From NCBI GenBank assembly GCA_046330455.1, contig JAXLSU010000001.1, positions 310,001 through 374,000 of the forward strand: a stretch of 64,000 nucleotides of DNA, in the 5' to 3' direction. The DNA comes from CAVQXR01 sp046330455. GTDB taxonomy: Bacteria > Actinomycetota > Thermoleophilia > Gaiellales > Gaiellaceae. The position numbers and the translations under genes are program-made. Positions within the stretch are counted from its first letter, which is position 1. Each line of letters starts with the position of its first letter. Of this stretch, positions 1 through 8,335 are shown one piece after another. The notes below the pieces were generated by a model, which saw only the letters and a program-made list of their open reading frames with translations, was not told the origin of the DNA and did no database searches.

Positions 1-1128
1 GCGGGCGATCACGAGCCGCTGGATGTCGCTTGTACCCTCGTAGATCTCCTCGAGCTTCGCGTTGCGCAGCAGTCGCTCGGCCGGGTACTCGCGTGAGTAG
101 CCGTTCGCGCCGAGGGTCTGGACGGCGGCCCACGCCGCGAGCCAGGCGGCCTCAGAGGCGGCGAGCTTCGCCATCGAGGCCTCCGTCGTGAACGGCTTCC
201 CTGCGTCGGCCAGTCGGGCGGCATGGTGCGTCATCAGCCGCGCCTGGTCGACCGCCAGCTTGACGTCTGCGAGTCGAAACGACACGGCCTGGTACTCGTG
301 GATGGGCTTGCCGAAGGCATGGCGCTCCCGCGCGTACTCGACGGCGACCTCGAGCGCGGCGCGGCCGATCCCGACGGCATTGGCGGCGAGCGCGACTCGC
401 GAGCGATCGAAATACCGCATCAGGCCGTGGAAGCCCGTGCCCTCGTCGCCGAGCCGGCGGTCGTCGGGGAGGTGGCAGTCGCGGAAGAACAGCTCGCCGG
501 CCGGGTAGCAGCGGGCGCCGAGCTTCGGCAGCGAGCGGCCCGGCTCGAACCCGGCGTCACCCTTCTCGACGACGAACGCGGTGATTCCCTTCGACCGAGT
601 GCCGGGCGCGACGGTGGCGAAGACGACGTACAGGTCGGCGACGGGCGCATTCGAGATCCAGGTCTTGCGTCCGTTCAGCACGTAACCGTCGTCGACCCGC
701 TTCGCATGGGTCGAGATCGCCGCGGCATCGGAGCCGCACTCGGGCTCGGTGAGGGCGAGGGCGCCCACGGGCGGCTCGGGCCCGCAGACCGGCGTGACCC
801 ATCGGCGCTGCTGCTCCTCGCTGCCGAGCTCCAGCACCGGGCCGGCAAAGAAGCTCCCGCCGCCGAAGCAGCCCGTGATCGAGCTGTCGCCCCAGGCGAG
901 CTCCTCGTAGATGTGAACGCCGGTGAGCAGGCTCTCGATGCCTCCTCCTCCGAACGTCTCCGGCAGGTCGAAGCAGGTCAGCCCGGCCTCCGCGGCCCTG
1001 CGGAGCACGGGCCACGGAAACTCCTCGGTCTCGTCGTAGTGGGCGGCGACCGGTCGCAGCTCCCGCTCGGCGAACTCGCGGGCATGGGCGACGAGCCGGC
1101 GGTCGAGGCGGGAGAGCTCGAAGCTCAC
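1..1128 (-). CDS. Acyl-CoA dehydrogenase (C-terminus cut by window edge)
   Basis: FAD-dependent acyl-CoA dehydrogenase that would introduce the alpha-beta double bond in an acyl-CoA. I read 376 codons without a stop, from a GTG start to the window edge. The conserved middle domain reads ALTEPECGSDAA. The catalytic-base motif EIYEGTSDIQ puts the glutamate at about residue 364. Only the last few residues are missing (the family is about 380-390 aa). The GTG overlaps the stop of the upstream MaoC-like gene in a GTGA tetranucleotide, so the two are probably translationally coupled and act on the same acyl-CoA. A close paralogue lies at 45461-46618, with the same start-to-end motif layout. Substrate chain length cannot be told from the sequence. 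Confidence 0.93.
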   Translation of the reverse strand, partial: MSFELSRLDRRLVAHAREFAERELRPVAAHYDETEEFPWPVLRRAAEAGLTCFDLPETFGGGGIESLLTGVHIYEELAWGDSSITGCFGGGSFFAGPVLELGSEEQQRRWVTPVCGPEPPVGALALTEPECGSDAAAISTHAKRVDDGYVLNGRKTWISNAPVADLYVVFATVAPGTRSKGITAFVVEKGDAGFEPGRSLPKLGARCYPAGELFFRDCHLPDDRRLGDEGTGFHGLMRYFDRSRVALAANAVGIGRAALEVAVEYARERHAFGKPIHEYQAVSFRLADVKLAVDQARLMTHHAARLADAGKPFTTEASMAKLAASEAAWLAAWAAVQTLGANGYSREYPAERLLRNAKLEEIYEGTSDIQRLVIAR

Positions 1129-1586
1129 GGGCCTTTCTCCCCGTCCGTCCTCGCTCCGACCATGAGCACGTCGATGCCCGCCTGCACGATCTCGTCGTCC
1201 TGGTTCACGACCTCGACGGACAGCGTTACGATCCCGGTGTCCGGCCGTGAGCGCGACCGACGCGACGACTGGACACGGCAGCGCGCGTGGATCGTGTCGC
1301 CCGCGTACGTCGGGGCGACGAATCGTCGCTGCTCTTCGAGGTAGGCGAGCACGAGCCAGTCGTCGTCCTCGCTTCGCAGGCCGCTCGAGATCGAGAGCAC
1401 GAGCAGCCCATGCGCGATCCGCCCGCGAAACGGCGTCTCCTCCCGGACGAACAGCTCATCGGTGTGGAGCGCGTTGAAGTCGCCCGAGACGCCGCAGAAG
1501 GCCATGATGTCAGCCTCGGTCAGCGTGCGCCGGGCCGTCGTGAACTCGTGCCCGACCACGATGTCCTCGAGATACACGCGTCGCAT
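1125..1586 (-). CDS. MaoC-like (R)-specific enoyl-CoA hydratase
   Basis: Protein of 153 aa with a single hot-dog fold of the MaoC/(R)-hydratase type, expected to hydrate a trans-2-enoyl-CoA. The hydratase signature is visible as FCGVSGDFNALHTDE, giving the catalytic Asp36 and His41 with Asn38 between them. It is followed by RIAHGLL, the usual second motif. It is first in a two-gene unit with the acyl-CoA dehydrogenase at 1-1128 (4-bp GTGA overlap). Dehydrogenation and hydration of one acyl-CoA is therefore the natural joint function. The exact substrate is unknown. Confidence 0.9.
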   Translation of the reverse strand: MRRVYLEDIVVGHEFTTARRTLTEADIMAFCGVSGDFNALHTDELFVREETPFRGRIAHGLLVLSISSGLRSEDDDWLVLAYLEEQRRFVAPTYAGDTIHARCRVQSSRRSRSRPDTGIVTLSVEVVNQDDEIVQAGIDVLMVGARTDGEKGP

Positions 1587-1642
1587 CGGCCCGCATCATC
1601 GCGGATTCCGCGCGCCGGCAGCGCCTGCCTCGGTCAGCGTGG

Positions 1643-1648
1643 TACCGT
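1643..1648 (+). promoter_or_regulatory. Candidate -10 box (TACCGT) for leaderless C45 gene
   Basis: TACCGT matches TANNNT and ends 6 nt before the GTG at 1655, with no Shine-Dalgarno sequence between them. This is the geometry of a leaderless transcript. No convincing -35 box was seen. Confidence 0.45.
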
Positions 1649-1654
1649 CAGGCC

Positions 1655-2797
1655 GTGGCGAACGGCTATCCGCACGTTCGGGTCGAGGGCGGGCCGCGAG
1701 AGCGGGGACGCCAGTACGGGGAGCAGGCTCGCGACCGCGTGCGCACCTCGATCGGCGCCTACCGCGCCGTCTTCGCCCACAAGACCGGCTGGACGTGGGC
1801 GCGGGTGCAGCAGGAGGCACGCCGGTCGCTGGCTCCGATCGCCGCCTTCGGGGAGAAGTACCTCGAGGAGATGCACGGGATCGCCGAGGGCGCCGCCGTC
1901 CCGTTCGAGGACATCCTCGCGATCAACGTCCGCACGGAGGTCATGTTCGCCGCTACGGCACGCCTGGCCGTCGGGGAGTGCAGTGCGTTCGCGGTCCTCC
2001 CGCAGGCCTCCGCGGACGGGACGACGCTCGTCGGGCAGAACTGGGACTGGCTCCTGCACTCGTTCGACACGGTCGTCGTGCTCGAGTCCCGCCAGGACGA
2101 CGGGCCGGACTTCGTCACGGTCGTCGAGGCCGGCCTGCTCGCGAAGACCGGGATGAGCTCGTCGGGGATCGGGCTCGTGACGAACGCGCTCGTCACGGCC
2201 GAGGATCGCGGCGAGCCGGGAGTCCCGTACCACGTGCTCCTGCGGGCGATCCTCGACTCCGAGAACCTCTCGGACGCGCTCGCGACGGTACAGCGATCTC
2301 CGCGCTCGTCCTCCGCGAACTACCTCGTCGCGCACGAGGACGGGATCGCCGTGGACGTCGAGGCGGCGCCCGGCGACTTCTCGCGGATCTTCCTCCTGCA
2401 TCCGGAGGACGGCGTGCTCGTCCATACGAACCACTTCCGGTCGCCGGCGTTCGACGGCACGGAGGTGTCGATCTGGGCGATCCCCGACAGCCCGCTGCGG
2501 CTCGAGCGCCTGAGGACGCTCGTCCGTGCCGAGCCGGGGCCGCTCTCGCTCGGCACGTTCGAACGGGCCCTCGCGGATCACGCGAACTTCCCGTCGGCGA
2601 TCTGCTCTCATCCCGACACGCGCTACCACCCGCTCGAGCAGGCCGCGAGCGTCGCCTCGATCCTCATGGAGCTCGACAGCCGCCGCATGTGGGTCGCGGA
2701 CGGCCATCCGTGCACGGCTCCGTACCGCGAGCTCGACTACGGCGAGTTCCTCTCGAAGCCCTCGCCCGTGCGACGCCAGCCGGAACCGGTCGGCTAG
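1655..2797 (+). CDS. C45 family (acyl-CoA:6-APA acyltransferase-like) Ntn-hydrolase
   Basis: Protein of 380 aa resembling the C45 family (isopenicillin N acyltransferase type), which are autoprocessing N-terminal-nucleophile amidohydrolases. The motif GECSAFAVL contains the probable nucleophile Cys109, which would become the N-terminus of the mature beta chain. It is followed by GQNWDW and later SANYLVAHEDG and HTNHF, all typical. Actinobacterial members usually act on unidentified amides or peptides rather than penicillins. The GTG start has no Shine-Dalgarno sequence but a -10 box 6 nt upstream. Downstream, 3 bp away, lies a 2-hydroxyacid dehydrogenase and then an FAD oxidase, all on one strand: probably one small catabolic operon. 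A second C45 member is at 59741. Confidence 0.82.
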   Translation: MANGYPHVRVEGGPRERGRQYGEQARDRVRTSIGAYRAVFAHKTGWTWARVQQEARRSLAPIAAFGEKYLEEMHGIAEGAAVPFEDILAINVRTEVMFAATARLAVGECSAFAVLPQASADGTTLVGQNWDWLLHSFDTVVVLESRQDDGPDFVTVVEAGLLAKTGMSSSGIGLVTNALVTAEDRGEPGVPYHVLLRAILDSENLSDALATVQRSPRSSSANYLVAHEDGIAVDVEAAPGDFSRIFLLHPEDGVLVHTNHFRSPAFDGTEVSIWAIPDSPLRLERLRTLVRAEPGPLSLGTFERALADHANFPSAICSHPDTRYHPLEQAASVASILMELDSRRMWVADGHPCTAPYRELDYGEFLSKPSPVRRQPEPVG

Positions 2798-2800
2798 CCC

Positions 2801-3745
2801 ATGAGCGGCCGTGTGCTCGTTGCCGACCCCTGGGTCGCGCTCGACGTCGTCGAGGAGGCGCTCGGCCCGGCGGGGGTGGAGGTCGAGGGGACGGAGCTCC
2901 TCGAGGGCGACGACGTCGTCGCCGTCATCGTCAGCATCAACCGCGCATTCGGACGCGCCGACCTCGCGCGGCTGCCGAGCCTGCGCGCCGTCGCGACGTG
3001 CTCGACCGGCTACGACCACATCGACCTCGAGGCAGCGGCCGAAGCCGGCGTCTGGGTGATCCACGCGGCCGACTACTGCGCCGACGAGGTCGCCGAGCAC
3101 ACGATCGCGGACATCGTCTCGCTGCTGCGGGGGATCTCGCCGCTCGACGCCCAGGTGCGCGAGGGCGAGTGGGACGTCTACCTGACGCTGCCACGGCGGA
3201 TCGCGGGCACGACGCTCGGGGTCGTCGGCTGCGGGCGGATCGGGAGCCGCGTCTGCCGGCTCGCCTCTGCGCTCGGGATGCGCGTGCTCGCCAGCGATCC
3301 GTTCGTCGCTCCCGGGGCGATCAGGGCGACCGGCGCCGAGCCCGTCGAGCGTCTCGCAGACCTGCTCGCCACGTCGGAGGTGCTGACGGTGCACACCTGG
3401 CTCGACGAGACGACGAGGGGTCTGATCGGAGCCGGGGAGCTGGCGGCGCTGCCCGAAGGAGCATTGCTCGTCAACTGCGCCCGCGCCGGGATCGTCGACC
3501 ACGCTGCGCTCGGGGAGGCCCTGCGCTCCGGGCACCTGGCGGGCGCCGCGCTCGACGTGCTGCCCGAGGAGCCCCCGCCTGGCGATGCCACCGAGCTCTC
3601 GTGGCCGGGAACGCTTCTGAGCCCCCATGCCGCCTGGTACTCGGCCGGGGCGAACGTCGAGGTGCACCGCCGCCCGGCTCACGACCTGATGCTCGTGCTC
3701 ACCGGTCGCGAGCCGCTCTACCCGGTCGTGCGTCCCTCCGGCTAG
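2801..3745 (+). CDS. D-isomer-specific 2-hydroxyacid dehydrogenase
   Basis: NAD(P)-dependent enzyme of 314 aa that interconverts a 2-hydroxy acid and a 2-oxo acid. The Rossmann motif GVVGCGRIGSR lies at about residues 140-150. The catalytic residues are visible as Arg228 (NCARAGIVD), Glu in DVLPEEP (about 257) and His276 (LSPHAAW). N-terminal catalytic-domain sequence CSTGYDHIDLEAA is also typical. The ATG follows the C45 gene by 3 bp and the next gene begins 2 bp after the stop. Substrate (glycerate, phosphoglycerate or other) cannot be assigned; at 314 aa it lacks the C-terminal regulatory domain of long SerA. Confidence 0.92.
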   Translation: MSGRVLVADPWVALDVVEEALGPAGVEVEGTELLEGDDVVAVIVSINRAFGRADLARLPSLRAVATCSTGYDHIDLEAAAEAGVWVIHAADYCADEVAEHTIADIVSLLRGISPLDAQVREGEWDVYLTLPRRIAGTTLGVVGCGRIGSRVCRLASALGMRVLASDPFVAPGAIRATGAEPVERLADLLATSEVLTVHTWLDETTRGLIGAGELAALPEGALLVNCARAGIVDHAALGEALRSGHLAGAALDVLPEEPPPGDATELSWPGTLLSPHAAWYSAGANVEVHRRPAHDLMLVLTGREPLYPVVRPSG

Positions 3746-3747
3746 GC

Positions 3748-4617
3748 ATGGACGTCCTCGTCGTCGGCGGGGGGATCGTGGGTGCCGCCGTGGCGGCCGG
3801 CTGTGCGAGCCGCGGGATGAGCGTCACCCTCGTCGAGCGAGGACTGATCGCAGGCGGGGCATCGAGTCTCGGGCTCGCGCTCCTCGGCCGGCCGGTTCCG
3901 GCGGTGCTCGAGAGCCTTGCCGCAACGGGCGCCGACGGCTACCGGGCCCTCCACCGCTTCACGGGCGGGGCGTTCCTCTACGACGTGACGGCCTCCGCCT
4001 CGGGCCTGCGGCGGATCGATCCCCGGGCGGCCGCCGCGGCGCTCCTCGAGGAGGCGCGTGGACACCGTGCGACCGTTCACACGGGTTGCGACGTGAAGCG
4101 GCTCCTGCGTCAGTGGGGGAGAGTCGTCGGAGCCGCGACCGACGCCGGCGAGCTGCGCGCGTCGACGACGGTCGTCGCGGCCGGCGCCGGATCCTGGGGG
4201 GTCTGCCGCGAGCTCGCGTTCCACGCCCCGGTTCGCGGTGTTCCCGGCGAGGTGGTCGTAACCTCGCCCCTCGACCGGGAGCTCGAGCCTGTCGCCGTGG
4301 CCGGGGCCTGGGTCGCGCAAGATGCCGGTCAGCGGCTGTGGATCGCCCGCCCCGACGAGGCGGTATCGCTCCTCCCGGAGGAGCTCGCCTGCGACGAGCT
4401 CGAGCGCCGAGCGCTCGCGGCACCGATGACGCCCGACGGTCTGCCGCTCCATGGTCCCGTCCCGGAGCTCGACGGGCTCGTACTCGCCTGCGGCCACGGC
4501 GATCACGGGATCGCGCTCGCCCCCGGGGTGGGAGCCGCGATCGCGGCCGGGATCGAGTCCGGATCGTGGCGCACGGCGCTCTCGCCGGTGCGTTTTGCCC
4601 CCTCGCTCACCCCGTAG
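3748..4617 (+). CDS. Short FAD-dependent amine/amino acid oxidase (DAO family)
   Basis: Begins MDVLVVGGGIVGAA, a dinucleotide-binding GxGxxG at residues 7-12, and has the C-terminal DAO pattern TPDGLPLHGPV...LACGHGDHGIALAPGVG. It probably oxidises an amine or amino acid with FAD. At 289 aa it is compact: family members are usually about 370 aa, and the substrate-binding region between the FAD halves is shortened. I see no frameshift, so it may be a reduced but functional enzyme, or a partner subunit. The ATG start lies 2 bp after the preceding dehydrogenase stop. A longer stop-free frame continues upstream, but it overlaps the two preceding genes and is not coding. Confidence 0.82.
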   Translation: MDVLVVGGGIVGAAVAAGCASRGMSVTLVERGLIAGGASSLGLALLGRPVPAVLESLAATGADGYRALHRFTGGAFLYDVTASASGLRRIDPRAAAAALLEEARGHRATVHTGCDVKRLLRQWGRVVGAATDAGELRASTTVVAAGAGSWGVCRELAFHAPVRGVPGEVVVTSPLDRELEPVAVAGAWVAQDAGQRLWIARPDEAVSLLPEELACDELERRALAAPMTPDGLPLHGPVPELDGLVLACGHGDHGIALAPGVGAAIAAGIESGSWRTALSPVRFAPSLTP

Positions 4618-4638
4618 GGCGGGATCTCATCCCGCCCT
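4616..4638. terminator. Bidirectional hairpin between convergent genes
   Basis: Perfect 10-bp stem AGGGCGGGAT / ATCCCGCCCT around a CTC loop, no T-tract. It overlaps the stop of the plus-strand oxidase and lies just beyond the minus-strand lipoprotein gene. The same GGCGGGAT-CTC-ATCCCGCC core recurs at 57397-57415. Confidence 0.7.
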
Positions 4639-4658
4639 CTGCCGCGGCTCGCAGGCGG

Positions 4659-4964
4659 CTAGGGCAGGTTCGAGACGAGCTCGTCGGGATCGGGCGCCTT
4701 CGCCTTGCCCGACTCGACGCGATCTCTCGCACGTTCGGCCGACGTACACTCGCACGCTCCGTAGGTGCCGTCCTCGAGCTGACCGAGGAGCTTGTCGCGA
4801 AACGCGACCTGGTCGGCCGAGGGCTCGGCGGAGGACGCGGGCGTCTGGGCGGCCGGGGCCGGCCCGGGTTCTGTGCCGCCGGACGCTCCCGGCTCGGTCC
4901 CGCCGCAGGCGGCGAGGACGAGCGCGACGGCGGCTGCGCCGGCGAGGGCGGTGAGACGTCTCAC
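4659..4964 (-). CDS. Small secreted lipoprotein, unknown function
   Basis: Protein of 101 aa with a clear lipoprotein signal: two Arg, a hydrophobic stretch, then lipobox LAAC at Cys20. A low-complexity Gly/Pro/Ala/Ser linker follows (about residues 21-48), and then a short charged domain with two close cysteines (GACECTSAE). I do not recognise the C-terminal domain. The GTG start overlaps the permease stop as GTGA, making this the last gene of the potADBC-type operon. It might be an accessory surface component of the transporter. A longer minus-strand frame that includes it runs inside the permease gene and is a shadow. Confidence 0.72.
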   Translation of the reverse strand: MRRLTALAGAAAVALVLAACGGTEPGASGGTEPGPAPAAQTPASSAEPSADQVAFRDKLLGQLEDGTYGACECTSAERARDRVESGKAKAPDPDELVSNLP

Positions 4965-5806
4965 TGCGTCACCCCGAGGCGGCGCTCGCCGATGCGCCGG
5001 ACGAGCTCCGCCACGAGCACGAGGACGAAGCTGACCAGGATCATCACGGTTGCGATCGGCATCAGGATGCTCGTCTGCCCGGAGACCCGGAGACCCGAGT
5101 ACAGGTAGACGGGATAGGTCACCTGATCCTGGACGAGGAAGCTCGCGATCACGACCTCGTCGATCGAGATGACGAACGCGATCAGCAGCGAGGAGATGAG
5201 CGCCGGAGTGATCAGCGGCAGGATGATCCGCCGGAAGGTCGTGAACCACGATGCGCCGAGATCGAATGCCGCCTCCTCGATCCGCCGGTCGATCGACGCC
5301 AGCCGGGGCAGCACGAGCAGGACGCAGAACGGGAGCGCGAAGACGGTGTGCCCGATCAGTACCGCCCAGAGGCCGAGCGGGATCGGGAGGACGGGGGCGT
5401 TCGGCTTGAAGAGGATGAGCAGGGCGACGCCGAGCACCACCGTCGGCACGACGAGCGGGAGCAGGATGAAGGCCGAGATCAGCGGCTTGAAGCGCATCCT
5501 GCGGCGGGCCAGTGCGTACGAGACGAGCACGGCGATCGCGGTGGTGATCACGGCCACGCCCGCTCCGACCTTGAGGCTCGCGAGGAACGCCTTGCGTACG
5601 TTCTCGTTCTCGAACGCTGCCGTGTAGAAGTCGGTCGTGAAGCCGGCGAGCGGGAAGGCGACATTCGTCGAGTCGTTGAACGAGAAGATGATCAGCATCA
5701 CGGTCGGGAGGTAGAGGAACGCGAGGAAGAGCGCGAAGATCCCGAGCAGCGTCCAGCGGCCGCCCCGCGACATCGTCACGTCGATCGCTCCCCCCTTTCT
5801 GCTCAT
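4961..5806 (-). CDS. potC: ABC transporter permease, PotC type
   Basis: Inner-membrane permease of about 281 aa for a polyamine-type ABC importer. Six hydrophobic segments are visible. The cytoplasmic coupling (EAA) loop reads EEAAFDLGASWFTTFRRI. The ATG at 5806 overlaps the stop of the other permease as ATGA, with GGTGGAG 7 nt upstream. A second possible start is the GTG at 5779 behind a GGGGGGAG stretch, which would shorten the protein by 9 residues. Position after PotB-like and before the lipoprotein gene supports the PotC role. Confidence 0.9.
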   Translation of the reverse strand: MSRKGGAIDVTMSRGGRWTLLGIFALFLAFLYLPTVMLIIFSFNDSTNVAFPLAGFTTDFYTAAFENENVRKAFLASLKVGAGVAVITTAIAVLVSYALARRRMRFKPLISAFILLPLVVPTVVLGVALLILFKPNAPVLPIPLGLWAVLIGHTVFALPFCVLLVLPRLASIDRRIEEAAFDLGASWFTTFRRIILPLITPALISSLLIAFVISIDEVVIASFLVQDQVTYPVYLYSGLRVSGQTSILMPIATVMILVSFVLVLVAELVRRIGERRLGVTQ

Positions 5807-6981
5807 GCCGTCGCTCCACCGCCCTGGCGCAGCCACTTCGAGGTCGCGAAGGTCAGGAACAGCACGACGGCGAGCATGAACACCGCGAGCACGGAGCCCC
5901 GCTGCCAGTTCAGCGCGCCGCCGACGAACTGCGAGGCGATCGCCTGCCCGAACATGTAACCCTCGTTGCCGCCGACGAGGGCCGGGGTGATGTACTCGCC
6001 GATCGAGGGGATGAACACGAACAGGAACGCCGCGACAACACCGGGTGCGGCGACCGGGAGCGTCACCTTGAAGAACGCCTGCAGCCTGCTCGCGCCGAGG
6101 TCGGTCCCCGCTTCCAGGAGTCGCCGGTCCATGTTCTCGAGCGCGATGAAGATCGGCAGGACGATGAACGGGACCCAGCCGTAGAGCAGGACGAGGATCA
6201 CGGTGAACTGGCTGTAGATGAGGAACGTGATCGGGTTGTCCGGGTCGCGCAGGCCGAGCTCGAACAGCGCGCTGTTGATCAGCCCCTGGTCGCCGAGGAT
6301 GATCTTCCAGGCGAAGATCCGCAGCAGGTAGCTCGTCAGGAACGGAGCGATGATCACGAGCAGCCACGTGTACTTCGACTTCCTCATCCCGAACGCCAGG
6401 TAGTAGGCGACCGGGAAGGCGAGCAGGACCGCCCAGACCGACGACGTCGTCGCCATCGTGATCGACTTGAAGAAGAGCCGGAGGAAGTCCCCGCTCGAGG
6501 AGAGCTCGGCGATCCGGATCAGGTTGTTGCCGGCCGGAATGGTCAGGAACGGCACGAGCAGGAGCGCGAAACACCCGCCGACGATCCAGTTCCCGTAGTG
6601 CTGGGAGAGCCGCTTTCCGAAGACGGCGCCGAGCACGAGCAGGATGAGGACGACGCCGACGACCCAGGTCGGGAGGTGCACGCTGGCCGTTCCGAACAGC
6701 TCGAGGTCGATGCCGGGGTCGAGGAAGTCGGCCCAGAGCTCCGTCGAGAAGCTCTGCAGCTCGCCGAGGATCTCCGAGGCGGCCTGGTTCGGCGCGAACC
6801 GCTCGAGGCCGAAGCTGAAGCGGACGATGAAGTAGATCGGGAGCAGGAAGAAGACGGTGAGGAGCGCGATCGCCGGCAGCGACAGGCTCCAGCTACCGAC
6901 CTGCCCGCCGGCCCGGCGCATGCGGCTCTCCGACCGCCCCTCGGCGCTGGGAGCCGACTCGGCCGTTGCTCTCGTCGCCAT
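5803..6981 (-). CDS. potB: ABC transporter permease, PotB type
   Basis: Membrane permease of 392 aa. It is longer than typical PotB (about 280-310 aa) because of an extended N-terminus and an extra hydrophobic/periplasmic part between residues 30 and 170. The EAA coupling loop is seen as LLEAGTDLGASRLQAFFKV. About seven transmembrane stretches can be counted. The ATG start is preceded by GGAGGGCGA. It partners the next gene (4-bp overlap) as a heterodimeric channel. A 34-nt stem-loop separates it from the upstream binding-protein gene. Confidence 0.9.
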   Translation of the reverse strand: MATRATAESAPSAEGRSESRMRRAGGQVGSWSLSLPAIALLTVFFLLPIYFIVRFSFGLERFAPNQAASEILGELQSFSTELWADFLDPGIDLELFGTASVHLPTWVVGVVLILLVLGAVFGKRLSQHYGNWIVGGCFALLLVPFLTIPAGNNLIRIAELSSSGDFLRLFFKSITMATTSSVWAVLLAFPVAYYLAFGMRKSKYTWLLVIIAPFLTSYLLRIFAWKIILGDQGLINSALFELGLRDPDNPITFLIYSQFTVILVLLYGWVPFIVLPIFIALENMDRRLLEAGTDLGASRLQAFFKVTLPVAAPGVVAAFLFVFIPSIGEYITPALVGGNEGYMFGQAIASQFVGGALNWQRGSVLAVFMLAVVLFLTFATSKWLRQGGGATA

Positions 6982-7005
6982 TCGCCCTCCTGCCAGGAGC
7001 TCGCA

Positions 7006-7039
7006 GGAGGCCCGCGCAGCGATCGCCGCGCGGGCCTCC
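7006..7039 (-). promoter_or_regulatory. Intercistronic stem-loop after binding-protein gene
   Basis: Perfect 12-bp stem GGAGGCCCGCGC / GCGCGGGCCTCC with a 10-nt loop, between the binding-protein stop and the permease start. In other ABC importer operons such hairpins stabilise the upstream message or partly terminate, giving more binding protein than permease. That role is inferred here. Confidence 0.6.
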
Positions 7040-7047
7040 CGAGATGC

Positions 7048-8307
7048 CTAGGCGGCCTTGACCGCCTCGCCCGCCTCGGAGTACTCCTGGCGGTTCGGAA
7101 GCGGCTCCTCGAACCAGGTCCGCGGCGGCTCGAAGGCGGACGGGTCGTCGAGGCTGAGCAGCGGGATCAGGGTCTGGTCCTGGATCAGAGCGTCGGTGCC
7201 GTTCTGCTGCGCCCCGAGGTAGTACCAGTTGTCCGTGAGCGCCGCGGAGGCGGCCGGCGTGTTCGCGGCCGCGATCGCGAGCGACGTGCGGCCGGGACGC
7301 TCGGAGTGCGCGCCGAGCACGAACCCGCACACCCACCCGAGCCGTCCCTCCGTCGGCCACATGTAGCGGACCTCGACGTCCTTCATCTTCTCGTGGCGGC
7401 TCGCCTGGATGAAGCCGTCCGGCCACATGTACGTCGCCCAGATGTTTCCGTTGATGAAGTCGTCGATGTTCTCCTGGCTGTTCGACCAGAAGTTGCGGAT
7501 GTTCGGCCTGGCCTTGGTCATCGTCTCTTTGGCCGCCGCGATCTGGTCGCTGTTCAGCTTGTTCGGGTCGATCGCGCCCTCGTTGATGAGCGCGCCGATC
7601 TTGATGATCGTGACCGGGTCGCTGTACATGGCCATCCGACCTGCATACGCTTCGTCGAGGAAGATGCTCCAGGTCTCGGCCCCGGGGTCGAGGGGGATCT
7701 TGTCGGCCCGGTAGACGAGCGAGCTGAACCCGATGTCGAACGGGACATGGTAGGTGAGCCCGGTCGCCGAGTCGACGCCGCCGATGCGGACCGCCTCGGG
7801 AATCCCCTCGTAGTCCGGGAGCAGCGAGAGGTCGAACGGCTGGATCAGCCCGGCGCTGTTGAAGTCGGGCCAGTAGGCGATGCACGGGTGGATCGCGTCG
7901 GGGCTGTAACCGGACGCGACCTTCGCGAGCGCCTGGATGTCGTTGTCGAGGAACGTGAACTTGAGCGGGCTCTTCGCGTTGTACTCGCTGTCGAGGTAGG
8001 TCTGCCACATCCACGGCGACGTGTCGTCGTAGCCCACCCACTCGAAGAACTCGATCGGCCCGTCCGGCTCCGTGGCCGGATCGAACGTCGGGCCGGCCGC
8101 TGCCTCCGTCGTTGCCGGCGGCGCCTCGGTCGTTGCCGGCGGCGCCTCGGTCGTTGCCGGCGGGGCCTCGGTCGTCCCTCCGCCGGCCTCGGCCGTGGTG
8201 GCCGGCTCGCTGCCCCCGCCGCCGCAGGCGGCGAGCAGGGTGCCGAGGCTCGCAGCGCCCGTGAGCGCCACGAAGCCGCGGCGGGTCATCTTGCGGTCTT
8301 CCATCAT
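7048..8307 (-). CDS. potD: Polyamine-type ABC substrate-binding lipoprotein (PotD-like)
   Basis: Extracellular solute-binding protein of 419 aa. The N-terminus carries a twin-arginine-like TRRGF motif, a hydrophobic stretch and lipobox LLAAC (Cys28), so it is a Tat-type lipoprotein candidate. A linker of TTEAPPA repeats at about residues 40-70 tethers the ligand-binding domain, which begins near IEFFEWVGY and contains DAIHPCIAYWPDF and YHVPFDIGFSSLVYRAD, typical of spermidine/putrescine-binding proteins. I chose the tandem ATGs at 8307/8304 because AAGGAGG lies 10 nt upstream; the open frame extends further 5' but without a good start. The natural ligand could be a polyamine or a related cation. 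Confidence 0.88.
   Translation of the reverse strand: MMEDRKMTRRGFVALTGAASLGTLLAACGGGGSEPATTAEAGGGTTEAPPATTEAPPATTEAPPATTEAAAGPTFDPATEPDGPIEFFEWVGYDDTSPWMWQTYLDSEYNAKSPLKFTFLDNDIQALAKVASGYSPDAIHPCIAYWPDFNSAGLIQPFDLSLLPDYEGIPEAVRIGGVDSATGLTYHVPFDIGFSSLVYRADKIPLDPGAETWSIFLDEAYAGRMAMYSDPVTIIKIGALINEGAIDPNKLNSDQIAAAKETMTKARPNIRNFWSNSQENIDDFINGNIWATYMWPDGFIQASRHEKMKDVEVRYMWPTEGRLGWVCGFVLGAHSERPGRTSLAIAAANTPAASAALTDNWYYLGAQQNGTDALIQDQTLIPLLSLDDPSAFEPPRTWFEEPLPNRQEYSEAGEAVKAA
8108..8170. repeat. Three tandem 21-bp units encoding TTEAPPA linker
   Basis: Three near-identical 21-bp units within the binding-protein gene; the third differs by one base. Each encodes one copy of the seven-residue linker unit. 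Copy number is likely to vary between strains. Confidence 0.85.
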
Positions 8308-8335
8308 CCCGTTCTTCCCTCCTTCTCGCGCGGCG

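Noticed and set aside
1462..3747. Upstream part of the long plus-strand frame that ends in the DAO gene
   Set aside because: It overlaps the C45 and 2-hydroxyacid dehydrogenase genes in another frame and has a low-complexity Arg/Gly/Pro composition; the oxidase starts at 3748.
8108..8170. Three 21-bp repeats considered as regulatory DNA repeats
   Set aside because: They are in frame and encode a seven-residue linker of the lipoprotein, so coding slippage explains them.
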